62,120 nt of DNA from Alphaproteobacteria bacterium (GCA_002722515.1 PBMH01000049.1:1-62120); one strand, 5' to 3'. Counted from the first letter of the stretch, positions 8,065-17,121 are shown. Made by a program: numbers and translations. The notes: a model not told the origin generated them from the sequence alone.

Positions 8065-9467
8065 GAGATGTCTAATTTCTGGAACTGGGTGCGGAAGCCA
8101 TCGATATCGTCGAGGCATCGCAGATCGAGCCATAGTCCGTCGTCATGCACCCGCCCGATTACGGGTACCGGCAGACTACGCAGTTTGGTGGCTAGTTTCT
8201 TTAGTCGTCCACCTTTCCCACTTGCCGCAACGGGGTGGATGACAAGCGCTACGCTTTCCAGGCTATCGACAGGTAGGGCGCCAGAACCAATCTGTCCGGC
8301 ACAGTCCTCGACCGTTACCACGAAGTCCTCGCCGATAGCTGCGTTCACTTCATCCAAGAGAGATTCCGCGAGGGCGCGGATTTCGTTCGCCTCGCGCGCG
8401 AGTAGGCGTAAAGTCGGCAATCGTTCTGCCAGCCTGTCAGGGTCGCGATAAAGTTTAAGGGTGGCTGCCAGCGCTGCCAGCGTTGCCTTGTCGCAGCGCA
8501 GCGCACGCTTGAGCGGGTTCTTCTTGAGCCGGGCAATCAGTTCGGCTCGGCCAACAATCAACCCTGCCTGCGGGCCGCCCAGCAGCTTGTCACCGGAGAA
8601 GGTGATGATGTCGGCGCCTGCGGTGAGGGTCTCGCGCGGGGTTGGCTCATGCGGCAGGCCCCAGCGTTCGAGATCCACCAGTGCGCCTGCGCCCAAATCT
8701 ACAGCAAAAGGAACATCAGCGGCGTTCGCAATAGTTGCGAGCTCGGCCGCGGGGACCTCTGCAGTAAAGCCCTGAACTATATAGTTCGAGGTATGGACCT
8801 TCATCACCAGCGCGGTCCGGTTACCGATTGCGGCCGCAAAGTCCTTCGCATGGGTCCGGTTTGTAGTGCCTACTTCAATCAGCTTCGCGCCTGCCCGGGC
8901 CATAATATCTGGGATCCTGAACGTGCCGCCGATCTCCACCAGCTCGCCACGCGAGACCAGGACCTCCTTGCGCAGGGCCAACGTGTTCAGTAGGAGAAGT
9001 ACGGCGCCGGCATTGTTGTTGACTAGTGTCGCCGCCTCGGCGCCCGTCAGGTCGCACAGAATTTCCTCGACGTGAGTGTCTCGGTCTCCGCGCTTGCCGG
9101 TTTCGAGATTGAACTCCAAGTTGCTTGCACCGCGTGCAGTCTCAGCCATAGCTGTAATCGCCACCTCGGCCAAGGGCGCACGGCCGAGATTGGTGTGCAG
9201 AACTGTCCCTGTCAGATTGAAGACGCTCCGCAGGCTCGGCACAGCCTGGCGAGCGAGTCGAGCGGCTGTTGTTTGCGCCAACATTTCGTCTGACAGGTCA
9301 ACTTCGCCATGGGCCGCTATTACCTCCCGCGCACTTGTGAGCAACACGCGTAGAGCCGCCGTAGTAGCGTTCCGCCCATATATTTCCACCAGCGTGATAA
9401 TTGCTGGCACCTGCAGTAGGCGGTTTAGCGAGGGAATTTGCGAAAAGTCGAGTTTTGATTCGTACAT
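8061..9467 (-). CDS. selA: L-seryl-tRNA(Sec) selenium transferase SelA
   Basis: SelA converts seryl-tRNA-Sec to selenocysteyl-tRNA-Sec using pyridoxal phosphate and selenophosphate. The 468-residue protein shows the SelA N-terminal domain ([10 protein letters not shown]), the conserved [16 protein letters not shown] segment (84-100), [16 protein letters not shown] and the PLP lysine K294 in [13 protein letters not shown]. Length is typical (about 460). The last four bases overlap the selB start (ATGA), so the pair is translationally coupled. The gene is divergent from an EamA transporter. Both subunits needed for Sec insertion, plus selC and selD, are thus in this window. Confidence 0.97.
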   Translation of the reverse strand: MYESKLDFSQIPSLNRLLQVPAIITLVEIYGRNATTAALRVLLTSAREVIAAHGEVDLSDEMLAQTTAARLARQAVPSLRSVFNLTGTVLHTNLGRAPLAEVAITAMAETARGASNLEFNLETGKRGDRDTHVEEILCDLTGAEAATLVNNNAGAVLLLLNTLALRKEVLVSRGELVEIGGTFRIPDIMARAGAKLIEVGTTNRTHAKDFAAAIGNRTALVMKVHTSNYIVQGFTAEVPAAELATIANAADVPFAVDLGAGALVDLERWGLPHEPTPRETLTAGADIITFSGDKLLGGPQAGLIVGRAELIARLKKNPLKRALRCDKATLAALAATLKLYRDPDRLAERLPTLRLLAREANEIRALAESLLDEVNAAIGEDFVVTVEDCAGQIGSGALPVDSLESVALVIHPVAASGKGGRLKKLATKLRSLPVPVIGRVHDDGLWLDLRCLDDIDGFRTQFQKLDIS

Positions 9468-9635
9468 GATTCGTGATTGTTCCGTTCGCGGCGACTTTGA
9501 TCAAGGATGATATACTCTCGTTAGAGTCCAACGCTTGTGATTATCTGCCATGTCTGTAATTCCATTATTGCTCCACCATGCTGTATCGGTCCGTTATGGC
9601 GCTGTTCCATGCACGACCAGAATTGGGTGGCGTCC

Positions 9636-10517
9636 ATGAAAGATTGGGGTGGGATAATAGCCGGCCTTGGCACGGTGTTTTGTGTTGTCGCGATGCTGGT
9701 TGCTGGTCGGCTGGGGGCTACGACCGACGCGCTGACCATCTATGATCTGGCGGGCTTGCGCATGGGGGTCGCCGCTATACTAGCGATCCCGATTCTGATC
9801 GGCCATTTCCCCTGGCGCGTCCGGCTGCGAGACCATGCGGTCGTTGCCTTTTTTGGTGGCGCTCCGTTCATCCTGATGCTGTTTGGTGGGATGGTCTTCG
9901 CCCCTGTAGGGCACGCGTCAGTGGTGATGTACGGCGCGTTGCCGATTTTCGCAGCTGCTGTTGCTTGGGTTTGGGTTGGTGAGAGACCGGGAAAATGGCA
10001 GTGCGCCGGGATCGCTGTGATCGTCTTTGGGGTTGGCGTGGTTGGCTGGGAGGCTCTTGGCGCCGGCCGCGCGACCGGGCAGTGGCGTGGGCATTTGTTA
10101 TTCCTCGGAGCGGCGTTCTGGGTTGCCATCTGGTACGGTGGGATGCGCGCGGGGCAGCTTACCGTCATACAGTCGCTCGCCGCTTTGCTAGTTGGAAATG
10201 CACTTGTCTATGTGCCGATCTGGCTATTATTTTTGCCCTCGACACTGTTTTCTGCGCCGTTTAGTGACATCATCGTGCAGTCGGTTGTTCATGGTGTGTT
10301 TGGCGCGTTCCTCTGCATCTTCGGCCATGCCTATGCGGTAAAGACCATAGGTCCGACTCGCCAAGCCGCCGTGGGCTCATTGGTTCCGCCATTAGCGCTT
10401 TTCGTGGCGATTCCGTTTCTCGGCGAGACACCCTCGCTCGTTAACATTGGTGGCGCGGTAGTGGTCACTATTGGCATTCTTGCTACTGTCTTTCTTCAGC
10501 CGCGCCTGGCGCGTTGA
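9636..10517 (+). CDS. EamA-family (DMT) transporter
   Basis: This 293-residue protein has about ten hydrophobic helices and two EamA repeats, the typical layout of drug/metabolite exporters. Examples are GIIAGLGTVFCVVAMLVAGRLG at the N-terminus and ALFVAIPFLGETPSLVNIGGAVVVTI near the end (each part of a helix pair). The ATG at 9636 is preferred over longer options at 9537 and 9609 because it begins just before helix 1 with GGGTGG upstream. The substrate is unknown. It is divergent from selA and 43 bases upstream of the luciferase-like monooxygenase. Confidence 0.82.
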   Translation: MKDWGGIIAGLGTVFCVVAMLVAGRLGATTDALTIYDLAGLRMGVAAILAIPILIGHFPWRVRLRDHAVVAFFGGAPFILMLFGGMVFAPVGHASVVMYGALPIFAAAVAWVWVGERPGKWQCAGIAVIVFGVGVVGWEALGAGRATGQWRGHLLFLGAAFWVAIWYGGMRAGQLTVIQSLAALLVGNALVYVPIWLLFLPSTLFSAPFSDIIVQSVVHGVFGAFLCIFGHAYAVKTIGPTRQAAVGSLVPPLALFVAIPFLGETPSLVNIGGAVVVTIGILATVFLQPRLAR

Positions 10518-10560
10518 CCTGGGATGTCCCGATGTTTTTTGAGATGCTAGAAATACTAAT

Positions 10561-11583
10561 ATGGTAAAGCTCTCTGTCCTTGATCAGTCACCCGTGCGCG
10601 CAGGCGGCGATGCCGGCACTGCACTGGAAGAAACCGTTAAACTCGCCCAAGCCACTGAGAGATTTGGCTATAGTCGATACTGGCTGGCAGAGCACCATGG
10701 CACCGCCGGCTTCGCCGGCTCTTCACCAGAGATAATGGTGGCTCGCGTCGCCGCCGCGACCGAGCACATCCGTGTTGGCTCTGGCGGTGTGATGTTGAGT
10801 CACTACTCGCCGTTCAAGGTTGCCGAGAATTTCAAGCTGCTAGAGAATCTGTACCCTGGGCGTATTGATCTTGGAATCGGTCGAGCGCCGGGTAGTGACG
10901 GCCTAACCGCCTCCGCGCTGGCCTATGGCAGCGAGGTTGGGATTGAGTATTTCCCGACCAAGATCGCAGACATGGTTGCTTTCCTCGATGATGAGATTCC
11001 GGCTACCAAGCCTTTTCGCGACGTTCGTGCCACCCCGGCGGTGAAACGGTCACCTGAGGTTTGGCTCCTTGGGTCCAGCGATCAGAGTGCGGCCTATGCT
11101 GCCCATTTCGGGCTTGCGTATTCCTTCGCACATTTTATTGCGCCCCAGGTTACTGGGCCGGTGTTGCGATATTATCGGGACGAGTTCAAACCCTCGGAAA
11201 AGCTGGCGGCGCCGTCCGCGAATGCTGGTGTATTTGTGATCTGTGCGGACACCCAGGAGGAGGCTGACTATCTGGCTGCGAGCCGCGACCTTTGGCGGCT
11301 AAAGCTAAATTATGGTCAGCACCTACCTTATCCCCACCCGGATGAGGCCTTAGCCTATAACTATAACCCCCAAGAGTTGCAGGTCGTCGAGGACAACAAG
11401 GCTAATCGTTTTGCCGGTACGCCAGAAAGCCTGTGCTTGAGGCTTATGGCGTTTGCCAAAGAGCACGGGTTAGAGGAGCTTCTTATCCTTACAATTACCC
11501 ATGATTTCGATAAGCGGGTGCGGTCGTATGAACTTCTAGCCAATGCGTTTGCGCTGGTCGGGCGAGACGTTGCGGCTGAGTAG
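10561..11583 (+). CDS. LLM-class flavin-dependent oxidoreductase
   Basis: This 340-residue luciferase-like monooxygenase is of the MsnO8/YhbW-like group. The start MVKLSVLDQSPVRAG is the conserved first beta-strand of that group. Other group features are YSRYWLAEHHG (residues 38-48), GSGGVMLSHYSP, the glycine-rich DLGIGRAPGSD, and GTPE near residue 285. These enzymes use FMNH2 and oxygen to oxidise small molecules; the substrate is not predictable. It precedes thioredoxin and the AhpD-like selenoprotein in the same direction, after a 135-base gap. Confidence 0.88.
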   Translation: MVKLSVLDQSPVRAGGDAGTALEETVKLAQATERFGYSRYWLAEHHGTAGFAGSSPEIMVARVAAATEHIRVGSGGVMLSHYSPFKVAENFKLLENLYPGRIDLGIGRAPGSDGLTASALAYGSEVGIEYFPTKIADMVAFLDDEIPATKPFRDVRATPAVKRSPEVWLLGSSDQSAAYAAHFGLAYSFAHFIAPQVTGPVLRYYRDEFKPSEKLAAPSANAGVFVICADTQEEADYLAASRDLWRLKLNYGQHLPYPHPDEALAYNYNPQELQVVEDNKANRFAGTPESLCLRLMAFAKEHGLEELLILTITHDFDKRVRSYELLANAFALVGRDVAAE

Positions 11584-11718
11584 ACGGATCAGCCATTGCT
11601 ATATGTTGTAGCTCGCAGCATTGAGTTTGGTGGCACTGAGAGAGCGTGTTTGTCCCTATCCGGAGCACCAGCTATATTCCCTGTCAGACGTTCGTTACGG
11701 GTCACGGTACTGCAAGAT

Positions 11719-12033
11719 ATGAAGATTTTTGATGATTTGAACTTCGATTCCGAAGTTATAGACCGCGAGGGGCTGACTGTTGTCGATTTCTGGTCCAAGA
11801 CATGTGTTCCTTGTAGGCGACTCAAGAAGATTCTCAGCCAAATCAATGATGAGGTACCGGAGAATGTGGTGATTGGCACCGTCGACGGTGACGAGAACCT
11901 TGACCTTCTATCACGCTATGGTGTGCGCGGGTTCCCCACCCTGATCTTCTTTAAGGGCGGCGAGGTCGTCGAGGTTCGGACTGGTGTCGACCGCCGCCAA
12001 GTGCTCAAGAAGGCCATCGAAGAGCACGCCTGA
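11719..12033 (+). CDS. Thioredoxin
   Basis: This 104-residue protein has the classic single thioredoxin fold with active site W-S-K-T-C-V-P-C (Cys29 and Cys32) and the cis-proline segment GFPTLIFFKGG. The site is CVPC rather than the usual CGPC, which would shift redox potential (known for engineered variants; here inference). The ATG at 11719 gives the normal family length; the 41 extra residues of the longer ORF have no family similarity. It lies 43 bases upstream of the AhpD-like selenoprotein and is the obvious candidate reductant for it. Confidence 0.93.
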   Translation: MKIFDDLNFDSEVIDREGLTVVDFWSKTCVPCRRLKKILSQINDEVPENVVIGTVDGDENLDLLSRYGVRGFPTLIFFKGGEVVEVRTGVDRRQVLKKAIEEHA

Positions 12034-12040
12034 ATGTTGC

Positions 12041-12046
12041 TATAAT
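12041..12046 (+). promoter_or_regulatory. Possible -10 box of the AhpD-like selenoprotein gene
   Basis: A perfect TATAAT lies 31 bases before the start codon at 12077, just after the thioredoxin stop. No convincing -35 hexamer is present 16-18 bases upstream, so an independent promoter is uncertain. Confidence 0.3.
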
Positions 12047-12076
12047 GATTTGGTAACAAACGATTGAGAGAGCGAT

Positions 12077-12697
12077 ATGCCGAATATCACTTTGCTCGAT
12101 ATCGAAGAGCTGAAGAAGACGAAGCTCAAACCGTATATCGAGAAATCCCTAGAATTACGAGCGCCGGATCCCGGATTTCATGCGGTGATGGGACACAATG
12201 TTAACCTGGCTGAGAAGGTTTATCTGTTTTGGACCAAAGTCTTTAACGAAGGCAGCCTCGACCACAAGCTTAAAGAGGTTATCCGGGTGATGCTGTCGCG
12301 CATGGCCCACTGTAGCTATTGAGGCAACGTTCGTTCTGCTTCGGCGAAGCGGGAAGGACTTGATGAAACGCTCCTTGACGAAGGCATTAATAATCACGCC
12401 GTCAGCGATGCCTTCACCGAAAAGGAGAAGGCGATCATGCGCTATGTTGAGATCGTATCCACGGATGTAGACTCGTTCGGTGATGAGGAGTGGAATGATC
12501 TGAGGGCTCATCTCAGCGAAGATGAAATTGCAGAGCTTGGGATGTTTCTGGTTGGTAATCTTGGATTCCACACTTTCTTCGGATCGCTGAAATTCTATCC
12601 GATGTTCGCACCGGACGGGCGTCTCGTGAGCCAAGAGGAATCCGAGGCAATTTACGGCGATACGCCGGAATCCCTGCAGGGCGAGGCGGCAGAATAA
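12077..12697 (+). CDS. AhpD-like selenoprotein of the CMD family (Cys79-Sec82)
   Basis: One 206-residue frame runs from the ATG at 12077 (GAGAG upstream) through an in-frame UGA at 12320-12322 to a TAA at 12695-12697. The redox motif reads R-M-A-H-C-S-Y-U, with Cys79 and Sec82, where AhpD/CMD proteins have CxxC. Sequence on both sides belongs to the family: LDHKLKEVIRVMLSRM before, and after it VRSASAKREGL, a block reading FTEKEKAIMRYVEIV, and a C-terminal helix. AhpD reduces peroxiredoxin partners; here a CxxU disulfide/selenylsulfide reductase is likely. A strong hairpin 7-37 bases after the UGA supports recoding. The stop overlaps the next start (TAATG). Gene callers would split this into an 81-codon and an 86-codon piece. 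Confidence 0.93.
12329..12359 (+). promoter_or_regulatory. SECIS-like hairpin of the AhpD-like gene
   Basis: Bases 12329-12342 pair with 12346-12359 in a 14-position stem with a single mismatch (G12333 with A12355) and a few G-U pairs. The apical loop is GGC at 12343-12345, 21-23 bases after the UGA. The small loop beginning with G at this distance meets the usual bacterial SECIS criteria. It lies fully inside the coding sequence. Confidence 0.8.
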
Positions 12698-13233
12698 TGT
12701 CGCGGCTTGCACCCTTGGAACCTGGCCAGATCGAGGATCCCGAACTCCGTGAGCTGACGGAGAAATGCGCAGAGCTTGGCGTTCCGGACGAGCTGTTTCC
12801 GCGCATCATCGCGCGGGCCCCTGAGCAGGCGAAGTCGCTGCTTGCGCTGATGCTCGAGATGCACACCAACGGCACGGTTGATCATCAGCTTAAGGAGATC
12901 ATCCGGATTCAACTCGCTCGTTTTGTTGGGGACCCGTATTTTTCGGCCCTGCGCTCCAAGCATGCGCTTGCGGCTGGCCTTACCGAGGAACGCATCGATG
13001 CTGGCTGCGACGATTACGAGGAATCGGAACTGTTCACAGAGGCCGAGCGCATGGCGTTGCGGTTCTCTGATCAACTCTTCCTCGATCCGGACAAAGTCGA
13101 CGCGATCTTCTACGACCAGATGCGGGAGTTCTGGACAGAGGCACAAATTATGGAGATTGGTACCTTCATATCGATTTACCATGCGGCGCATCTATTTATG
13201 AAAACCCTTAATGCGCGTTCGCTTGCCGCTTAG
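12697..13233 (+). CDS. CMD-family paralogue lacking redox residues
   Basis: This 178-residue protein aligns without gaps around the active site to the preceding selenoprotein. TNGTVDHQLKEIIRIQLARF corresponds to EGSLDHKLKEVIRVMLSRM, and LRSKHALAAGLTEERIDAG to the segment after Sec. At the positions of Cys79 and Sec82 it has Asp79 and Phe82 (G-D-P-Y-F). The AhpD-type redox pair is therefore gone while the helical CMD fold is kept. Its ATG overlaps the TAA of the selenoprotein gene, implying coupled translation and probably a shared complex. Function is unknown: a structural partner, or a CMD enzyme with non-redox chemistry. A terminator follows. Confidence 0.85.
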   Translation: MSRLAPLEPGQIEDPELRELTEKCAELGVPDELFPRIIARAPEQAKSLLALMLEMHTNGTVDHQLKEIIRIQLARFVGDPYFSALRSKHALAAGLTEERIDAGCDDYEESELFTEAERMALRFSDQLFLDPDKVDAIFYDQMREFWTEAQIMEIGTFISIYHAAHLFMKTLNARSLAA

Positions 13234-13260
13234 TTCCGAGCCCGAACTCAATTGTGGAAA

Positions 13261-13286
13261 GGGCGGGTCGAAAACCCGCCCTTTTT
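13261..13286 (+). terminator. Rho-independent terminator after the CMD pair
   Basis: GGGCGGGT (13261-13268) pairs perfectly with ACCCGCCC (13274-13281) across a CGAAA loop, followed by five T residues; flanking A and T runs extend the stem. It ends the thioredoxin/AhpD-like transcription unit. Confidence 0.92.
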
Positions 13287-13457
13287 CGTCGTCGTCGACA
13301 CCCTGTGATCATCATGTTGGGCGTCCTTAAGCGCAACGCTAGTTTTCCTTGGTGTTTTCTAGCATCTCTTGTCCGGTGGGCGGCCGCTGGGAGATATTAG
13401 GGGCCACCACCGCAGAGCAATATGTGTCATTCCGTTCCGGTTATTACCGGCAGAAAC

Positions 13458-15797
13458 TCAGAGTTTGTTGATTGCTGCCCAGACCCGCGGCGGGGTCGCG
13501 GGCATGTCAAACTCGGTGATACCGTGCACCGACAAAGCATCCACGATCGCGTTCATGCCGGCTGCTAGCGCACCTGTTGTGCCTGCTTCGCCCGCCCCCT
13601 TGGCGCCCACTGGATTAGTGGTGCAGGGCACCGAATGGAAGCCCAACTTCATATCGGGCATGTCGGTCGCACGCGGCATCATGTAGTCCATGAAGGATCC
13701 GGCGAGGAGCTGGCCGTCATCGTCATAGATCGCGTGCTCGCCAAGCACTTGGCCGAGACCTTGGGCTACGCCACCGTGCACCTGACCGTGGACGATCATC
13801 GGGTTTATGACCGTACCGCAATCGTCTATTGCGATATAGTTGAGCACGTCAATGACCCCGGTCTCTGGCTCGATCTCAACTTCGCAGATGTGACAGCCGT
13901 TTGGATAGGTCTGCTCAGGTGAGTCGAAATCTTCTTCGGATGCAAGGCTATTCGGGATACCGCTAGGAATACCCGTGAGGGAACGTGCCATCTCCTCTAG
14001 TGAAAAAATGTCGATGGTTCGATCGGTTCCGACGACTGTGAAACCGCCGTCGGCGTACTCAATGTCAGCCTCTGCGGCCTCGAGTAAATGTCCGGCGAGT
14101 TTCTTGCCTTTATCAATCATAGCGTCCGCCGTCAGAGAAATGGCGCCGCTGGCTAGCGCCATCGATCGCGAGGCCACCGACGCGAAGCCGGTGCCCGGGG
14201 TCTCGAAACTATCGCCTTCGATAATGCGTACCTTTTCATAGGGCACCTGCAGTAGGTCCGACACGACTTGCGCGAAGGACGTTACATGGCCTTGGCCGTT
14301 TGACTGGACGGCCAGTCTTGCTTCGACCATGCCATCCTCGGCGATGGTGAGTTTGGCGCCCTCCTCAAGCATGCCGCCCGCCGTCTCAACGAAACAGGAT
14401 AAACCGATCCCACGCAGCTTTCCGTTGGCCGCGCTTGCCGCGCGGCGCTCCTCGAAGCTGTCCCATTCGGCTAGAACGAGGGCCTTGTCCATTTCGGCCT
14501 CGAATTCGCCGGAGTCATATACCTGTGCGAGAGAAGTGGTATAGGGCATCTGGTCGGGTTTGATGAAATTTCGCCGGCGTAGATCCACTCTGTCTATCCC
14601 GAGCTGGCGCGCCGCATGGTCCATCATCCGCTCCAGCATGTAGGCAGCTTCCGGTCGGCCGGCCCCGCGATATGGGCCGATCGGTATGTTGTTCGTCATT
14701 AGGCACTTGACCTGATATTCTAACGCTGGATTGTCATAGCAACCGGTCAGGCAGTTGCAGACGTTGCGGGTCGCCGCGGCAGGCCCGTGGGAGGATAAAT
14801 AGCCCCCCATCGCCGCGATCATATCTACCCGAAAGCCTTGAATCCGGCCGTCTTCGTCGAAGGCCATGGTGCCGTTCATCACCCCGTCGCGTGCCTGATT
14901 GTCGGCCAGGAAGGCCTCGGAGCGGGTGCCTTGCCATTTCACGGGTTGTCCGCAGGCCTTCGCAGCGAAAAGGATTGCGACATATTCTGGATAGGCTTGC
15001 GTCTTCATGCCGAAGCCGCCGCCCACATCATTTGTCATGACGTGCATCTGTTCGTGAGGAACGCCGAAGATTGCGTCTGCTAGCATGTTCCGCATGGCAT
15101 TCACGCCTTGGGATCCGGTGATCAGGTCGAAACGCCCGGCGCCATCATTAGCCTTTGGATCAAAGTGTGCGGCCGCCGCGCGCGGCTCCATTGCGGCGAC
15201 GGCTAGCCGGTTGGTTGTCAGGGTCAATTCTACAACATGTGAGGCCCCATCGATTGCCGCCTGCGCCTTCGCTGCGTCGCCGATCTGAAAGTCTAGGCAG
15301 ACATTGCCGGGAATATTATCATGCAACTGCGGCGCACCTGGCCTGACTGCCTCACGGACATCTGTCAGTGCGGGCAGGGTGTCCAGTTCCAGGTCGATCA
15401 GGTCGACAGCATCTTGGGCCAGCGCCGTACTATCCGCGACCACCACTGCGACGATTTCACCCACATGGTAGATCTTGTCGACCGCGACCGCCGGGCGCTG
15501 GGTGCGCAGCATCTCCGAACCATCGCGGTTGGGGAATGGCGTGACATTGGGGATTGCTCCGACACCCGCGTCACGCAGGTCGCGGCCAGTGAAGACCGCG
15601 ATCACGCCTGGGGACCTCTCCGCAGCTGAAATGTCGATCGAGTTGATGACGCCGTGCCCTATAGGTGCGCGCAGGAAGGCAACAAACGCCTGCCCGTCAA
15701 AGCCGGTATCGTCGGCATAGGCACCACGGCCTGTTAGCAAGCGAGAATCCTCGCGCCGCGTGACATGCTGGGAAATTCCGTACTGGCCGGATGCCAT
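13458..15797 (-). CDS. Molybdopterin-binding large subunit, xanthine dehydrogenase/CoxL family (form II-like)
   Basis: This 779-residue molybdenum hydroxylase catalytic subunit starts with the usual GISQHVTRREDSRLLTGRG. It contains GGGFGMKTQAYPEY (the moco region) and the loop PYRGAGRPEA; form I CO dehydrogenases have AYRCSFR at this loop, so it is form II-like and its substrate is unknown. The C-terminus has the conserved GxGEAGTTGALAAGMNAI. The ATG at 15797 has AAGGAG nine bases upstream; the ORF extends 9 codons further without a good site. The FAD and 2Fe-2S subunits normally encoded next to it are absent from this window, so it is an orphan large subunit here. It is divergent from two amidohydrolases. 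Confidence 0.9.
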   Translation of the reverse strand: MASGQYGISQHVTRREDSRLLTGRGAYADDTGFDGQAFVAFLRAPIGHGVINSIDISAAERSPGVIAVFTGRDLRDAGVGAIPNVTPFPNRDGSEMLRTQRPAVAVDKIYHVGEIVAVVVADSTALAQDAVDLIDLELDTLPALTDVREAVRPGAPQLHDNIPGNVCLDFQIGDAAKAQAAIDGASHVVELTLTTNRLAVAAMEPRAAAAHFDPKANDGAGRFDLITGSQGVNAMRNMLADAIFGVPHEQMHVMTNDVGGGFGMKTQAYPEYVAILFAAKACGQPVKWQGTRSEAFLADNQARDGVMNGTMAFDEDGRIQGFRVDMIAAMGGYLSSHGPAAATRNVCNCLTGCYDNPALEYQVKCLMTNNIPIGPYRGAGRPEAAYMLERMMDHAARQLGIDRVDLRRRNFIKPDQMPYTTSLAQVYDSGEFEAEMDKALVLAEWDSFEERRAASAANGKLRGIGLSCFVETAGGMLEEGAKLTIAEDGMVEARLAVQSNGQGHVTSFAQVVSDLLQVPYEKVRIIEGDSFETPGTGFASVASRSMALASGAISLTADAMIDKGKKLAGHLLEAAEADIEYADGGFTVVGTDRTIDIFSLEEMARSLTGIPSGIPNSLASEEDFDSPEQTYPNGCHICEVEIEPETGVIDVLNYIAIDDCGTVINPMIVHGQVHGGVAQGLGQVLGEHAIYDDDGQLLAGSFMDYMMPRATDMPDMKLGFHSVPCTTNPVGAKGAGEAGTTGALAAGMNAIVDALSVHGITEFDMPATPPRVWAAINKL

Positions 15798-15871
15798 TCT
15801 GCGGTACTCCTTCTGGAAAGCCATTACTCTACTAATGGTTGTCCTATATTATAAAAATACATAACATTCGT

Positions 15872-15897
15872 GGCTTCAGAGATAAAATACTGAAGCC
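15872..15897. promoter_or_regulatory. 8-bp dyad in a divergent promoter region
   Basis: GGCTTCAG (15872-15879) and CTGAAGCC (15890-15897) are perfect inverted repeats around an AT-rich 10-base spacer. The site lies between the molybdenum hydroxylase (start 15797) and amidohydrolase (start 16027) genes. The 26-bp symmetric form suits a dimeric repressor or activator. No regulator gene is adjacent. Confidence 0.5.
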
Positions 15898-16026
15898 TGA
15901 ATCCCTGAGTTTTGCGTGCGATTTTACTTCTGTATAATCGCCCTAGTATGCGGCTCTGAATATTTCCTGACACCGTTGATTACATTAAACAATCCTGCAA
16001 TCCCGCAAAGCCGGGAAGGAGAGAAC

Positions 16027-17121
16027 ATGCTTTTTAGATGTGGTCATAACCATCCCCACAGACAAGTTGCCCACGCTCCCGCTAGCGACGCGGGTGGACA
16101 CAGGGTCAGTATAGAGAAGCTCGGCGTACGTACCGTTGACATCCATTGTCACCTGCATGTCCCTGAGGCAGACGATCTGGTGAAGGATGTCTTCAATCTT
16201 GAAAATGAACCTCTGCTTTGGTTCGCCAACGACGAGACCCGCAAGTTTCAGATGGCCCATGGCCAAGACATCATGCCCAAGATCACGGATTCGTCCCTGC
16301 GGCTCGCCGAGATGGACGCGACCGGGGTTGATGTGCAGGCAATTTCCACAGCGCCAAATCATTATTGCTACTGGGCCGAACCGGATCTCGGACGCGAAGT
16401 GGCACAGACTGTCAACAACAAGCTGGCAGACGTAGTTGGTGAGCATCCCGAACGCTTTGTGGGCCTTTGCACTGTACCCTTGCAGGACCCGCAGATGGCG
16501 GTCTTGGAACTCGAGCGTGCTGTCAGGGAGCTCGGCATGCGGGGGGTAGAGATCAACGCAGATGTGGCGGGTACCGAATTGTCTCGTGCTGGCCTTGATC
16601 CGTTCTGGTCTAAGTGTGAGGAGCTTGACGTCATCGTTTTCATCCACCCGTCGGGCTTTGCCAAGGGTAACCGGCTGGCCGATCATTACTTTTCGAATAT
16701 TATTGGAAACCCGCTGGCGACCACGGTTGCAGTCCACTACCTGATCTTTGATGGGGTGATGGATCGCCATCCGGGCCTCAAGGTGGTGCTCGCCCATGGC
16801 GGTGGTTTTCTCGGTGCCTATCCGGGTCGGATCGATCATGCCCATCCGCTGCGCGATGATATGCAGCGCGAGCTCGGGGCCAATAAGGTCCCTGGCGACA
16901 GCCTCAACCGCTTCTATTTCGATACGGTCGTCTTTACCCACGACCAACTAGAATTCCTCGCCAATCATTACGGCGCTGAGCATGTCATTATGGGTACGGA
17001 TTATCCCTACGACATGGCCGAGACCGATCCGGTGGGCCACGTCATGGGTTCGAACCTGTCTGACGACCAAAAGCGCGCTATCCTAGGCGAAAATGCGGCG
17101 AAGCTTCTAAAACTCGCCTGA
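16027..17121 (+). CDS. ACMSD-like amidohydrolase, copy 1
   Basis: This 364-residue metal-dependent amidohydrolase is of the Amidohydro_2 family that includes aminocarboxymuconate semialdehyde decarboxylase. The TIM-barrel metal motif is TVDIHCHLHVPEAD with His40 and His42. Later family features are VVLAHGGGF and MGTDYPYDMAETDP, which holds the metal Asp. AAGGAGA lies just before the ATG at 16027, excluding the 37 longer residues. The N-terminus MLFRCGHNHPH is rich in Cys and His before the barrel and is echoed in the next gene. Such enzymes decarboxylate or hydrate ring-cleavage products of aromatics; the exact substrate is unknown. Confidence 0.88.
   Translation: MLFRCGHNHPHRQVAHAPASDAGGHRVSIEKLGVRTVDIHCHLHVPEADDLVKDVFNLENEPLLWFANDETRKFQMAHGQDIMPKITDSSLRLAEMDATGVDVQAISTAPNHYCYWAEPDLGREVAQTVNNKLADVVGEHPERFVGLCTVPLQDPQMAVLELERAVRELGMRGVEINADVAGTELSRAGLDPFWSKCEELDVIVFIHPSGFAKGNRLADHYFSNIIGNPLATTVAVHYLIFDGVMDRHPGLKVVLAHGGGFLGAYPGRIDHAHPLRDDMQRELGANKVPGDSLNRFYFDTVVFTHDQLEFLANHYGAEHVIMGTDYPYDMAETDPVGHVMGSNLSDDQKRAILGENAAKLLKLA

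Noticed and set aside
11797-11820. Possible Sec in the thioredoxin
   Set aside because: Both active-site positions are Cys codons (CVPC).
12320-12322. UGA as a nonsense mutation splitting a CMD pseudogene
   Set aside because: It falls at the redox position, family sequence continues in frame, a SECIS-like hairpin follows, and Sec machinery is present.
15985-16947. 320-codon minus-strand ORF
   Set aside because: Shadow of the amidohydrolase on the plus strand.
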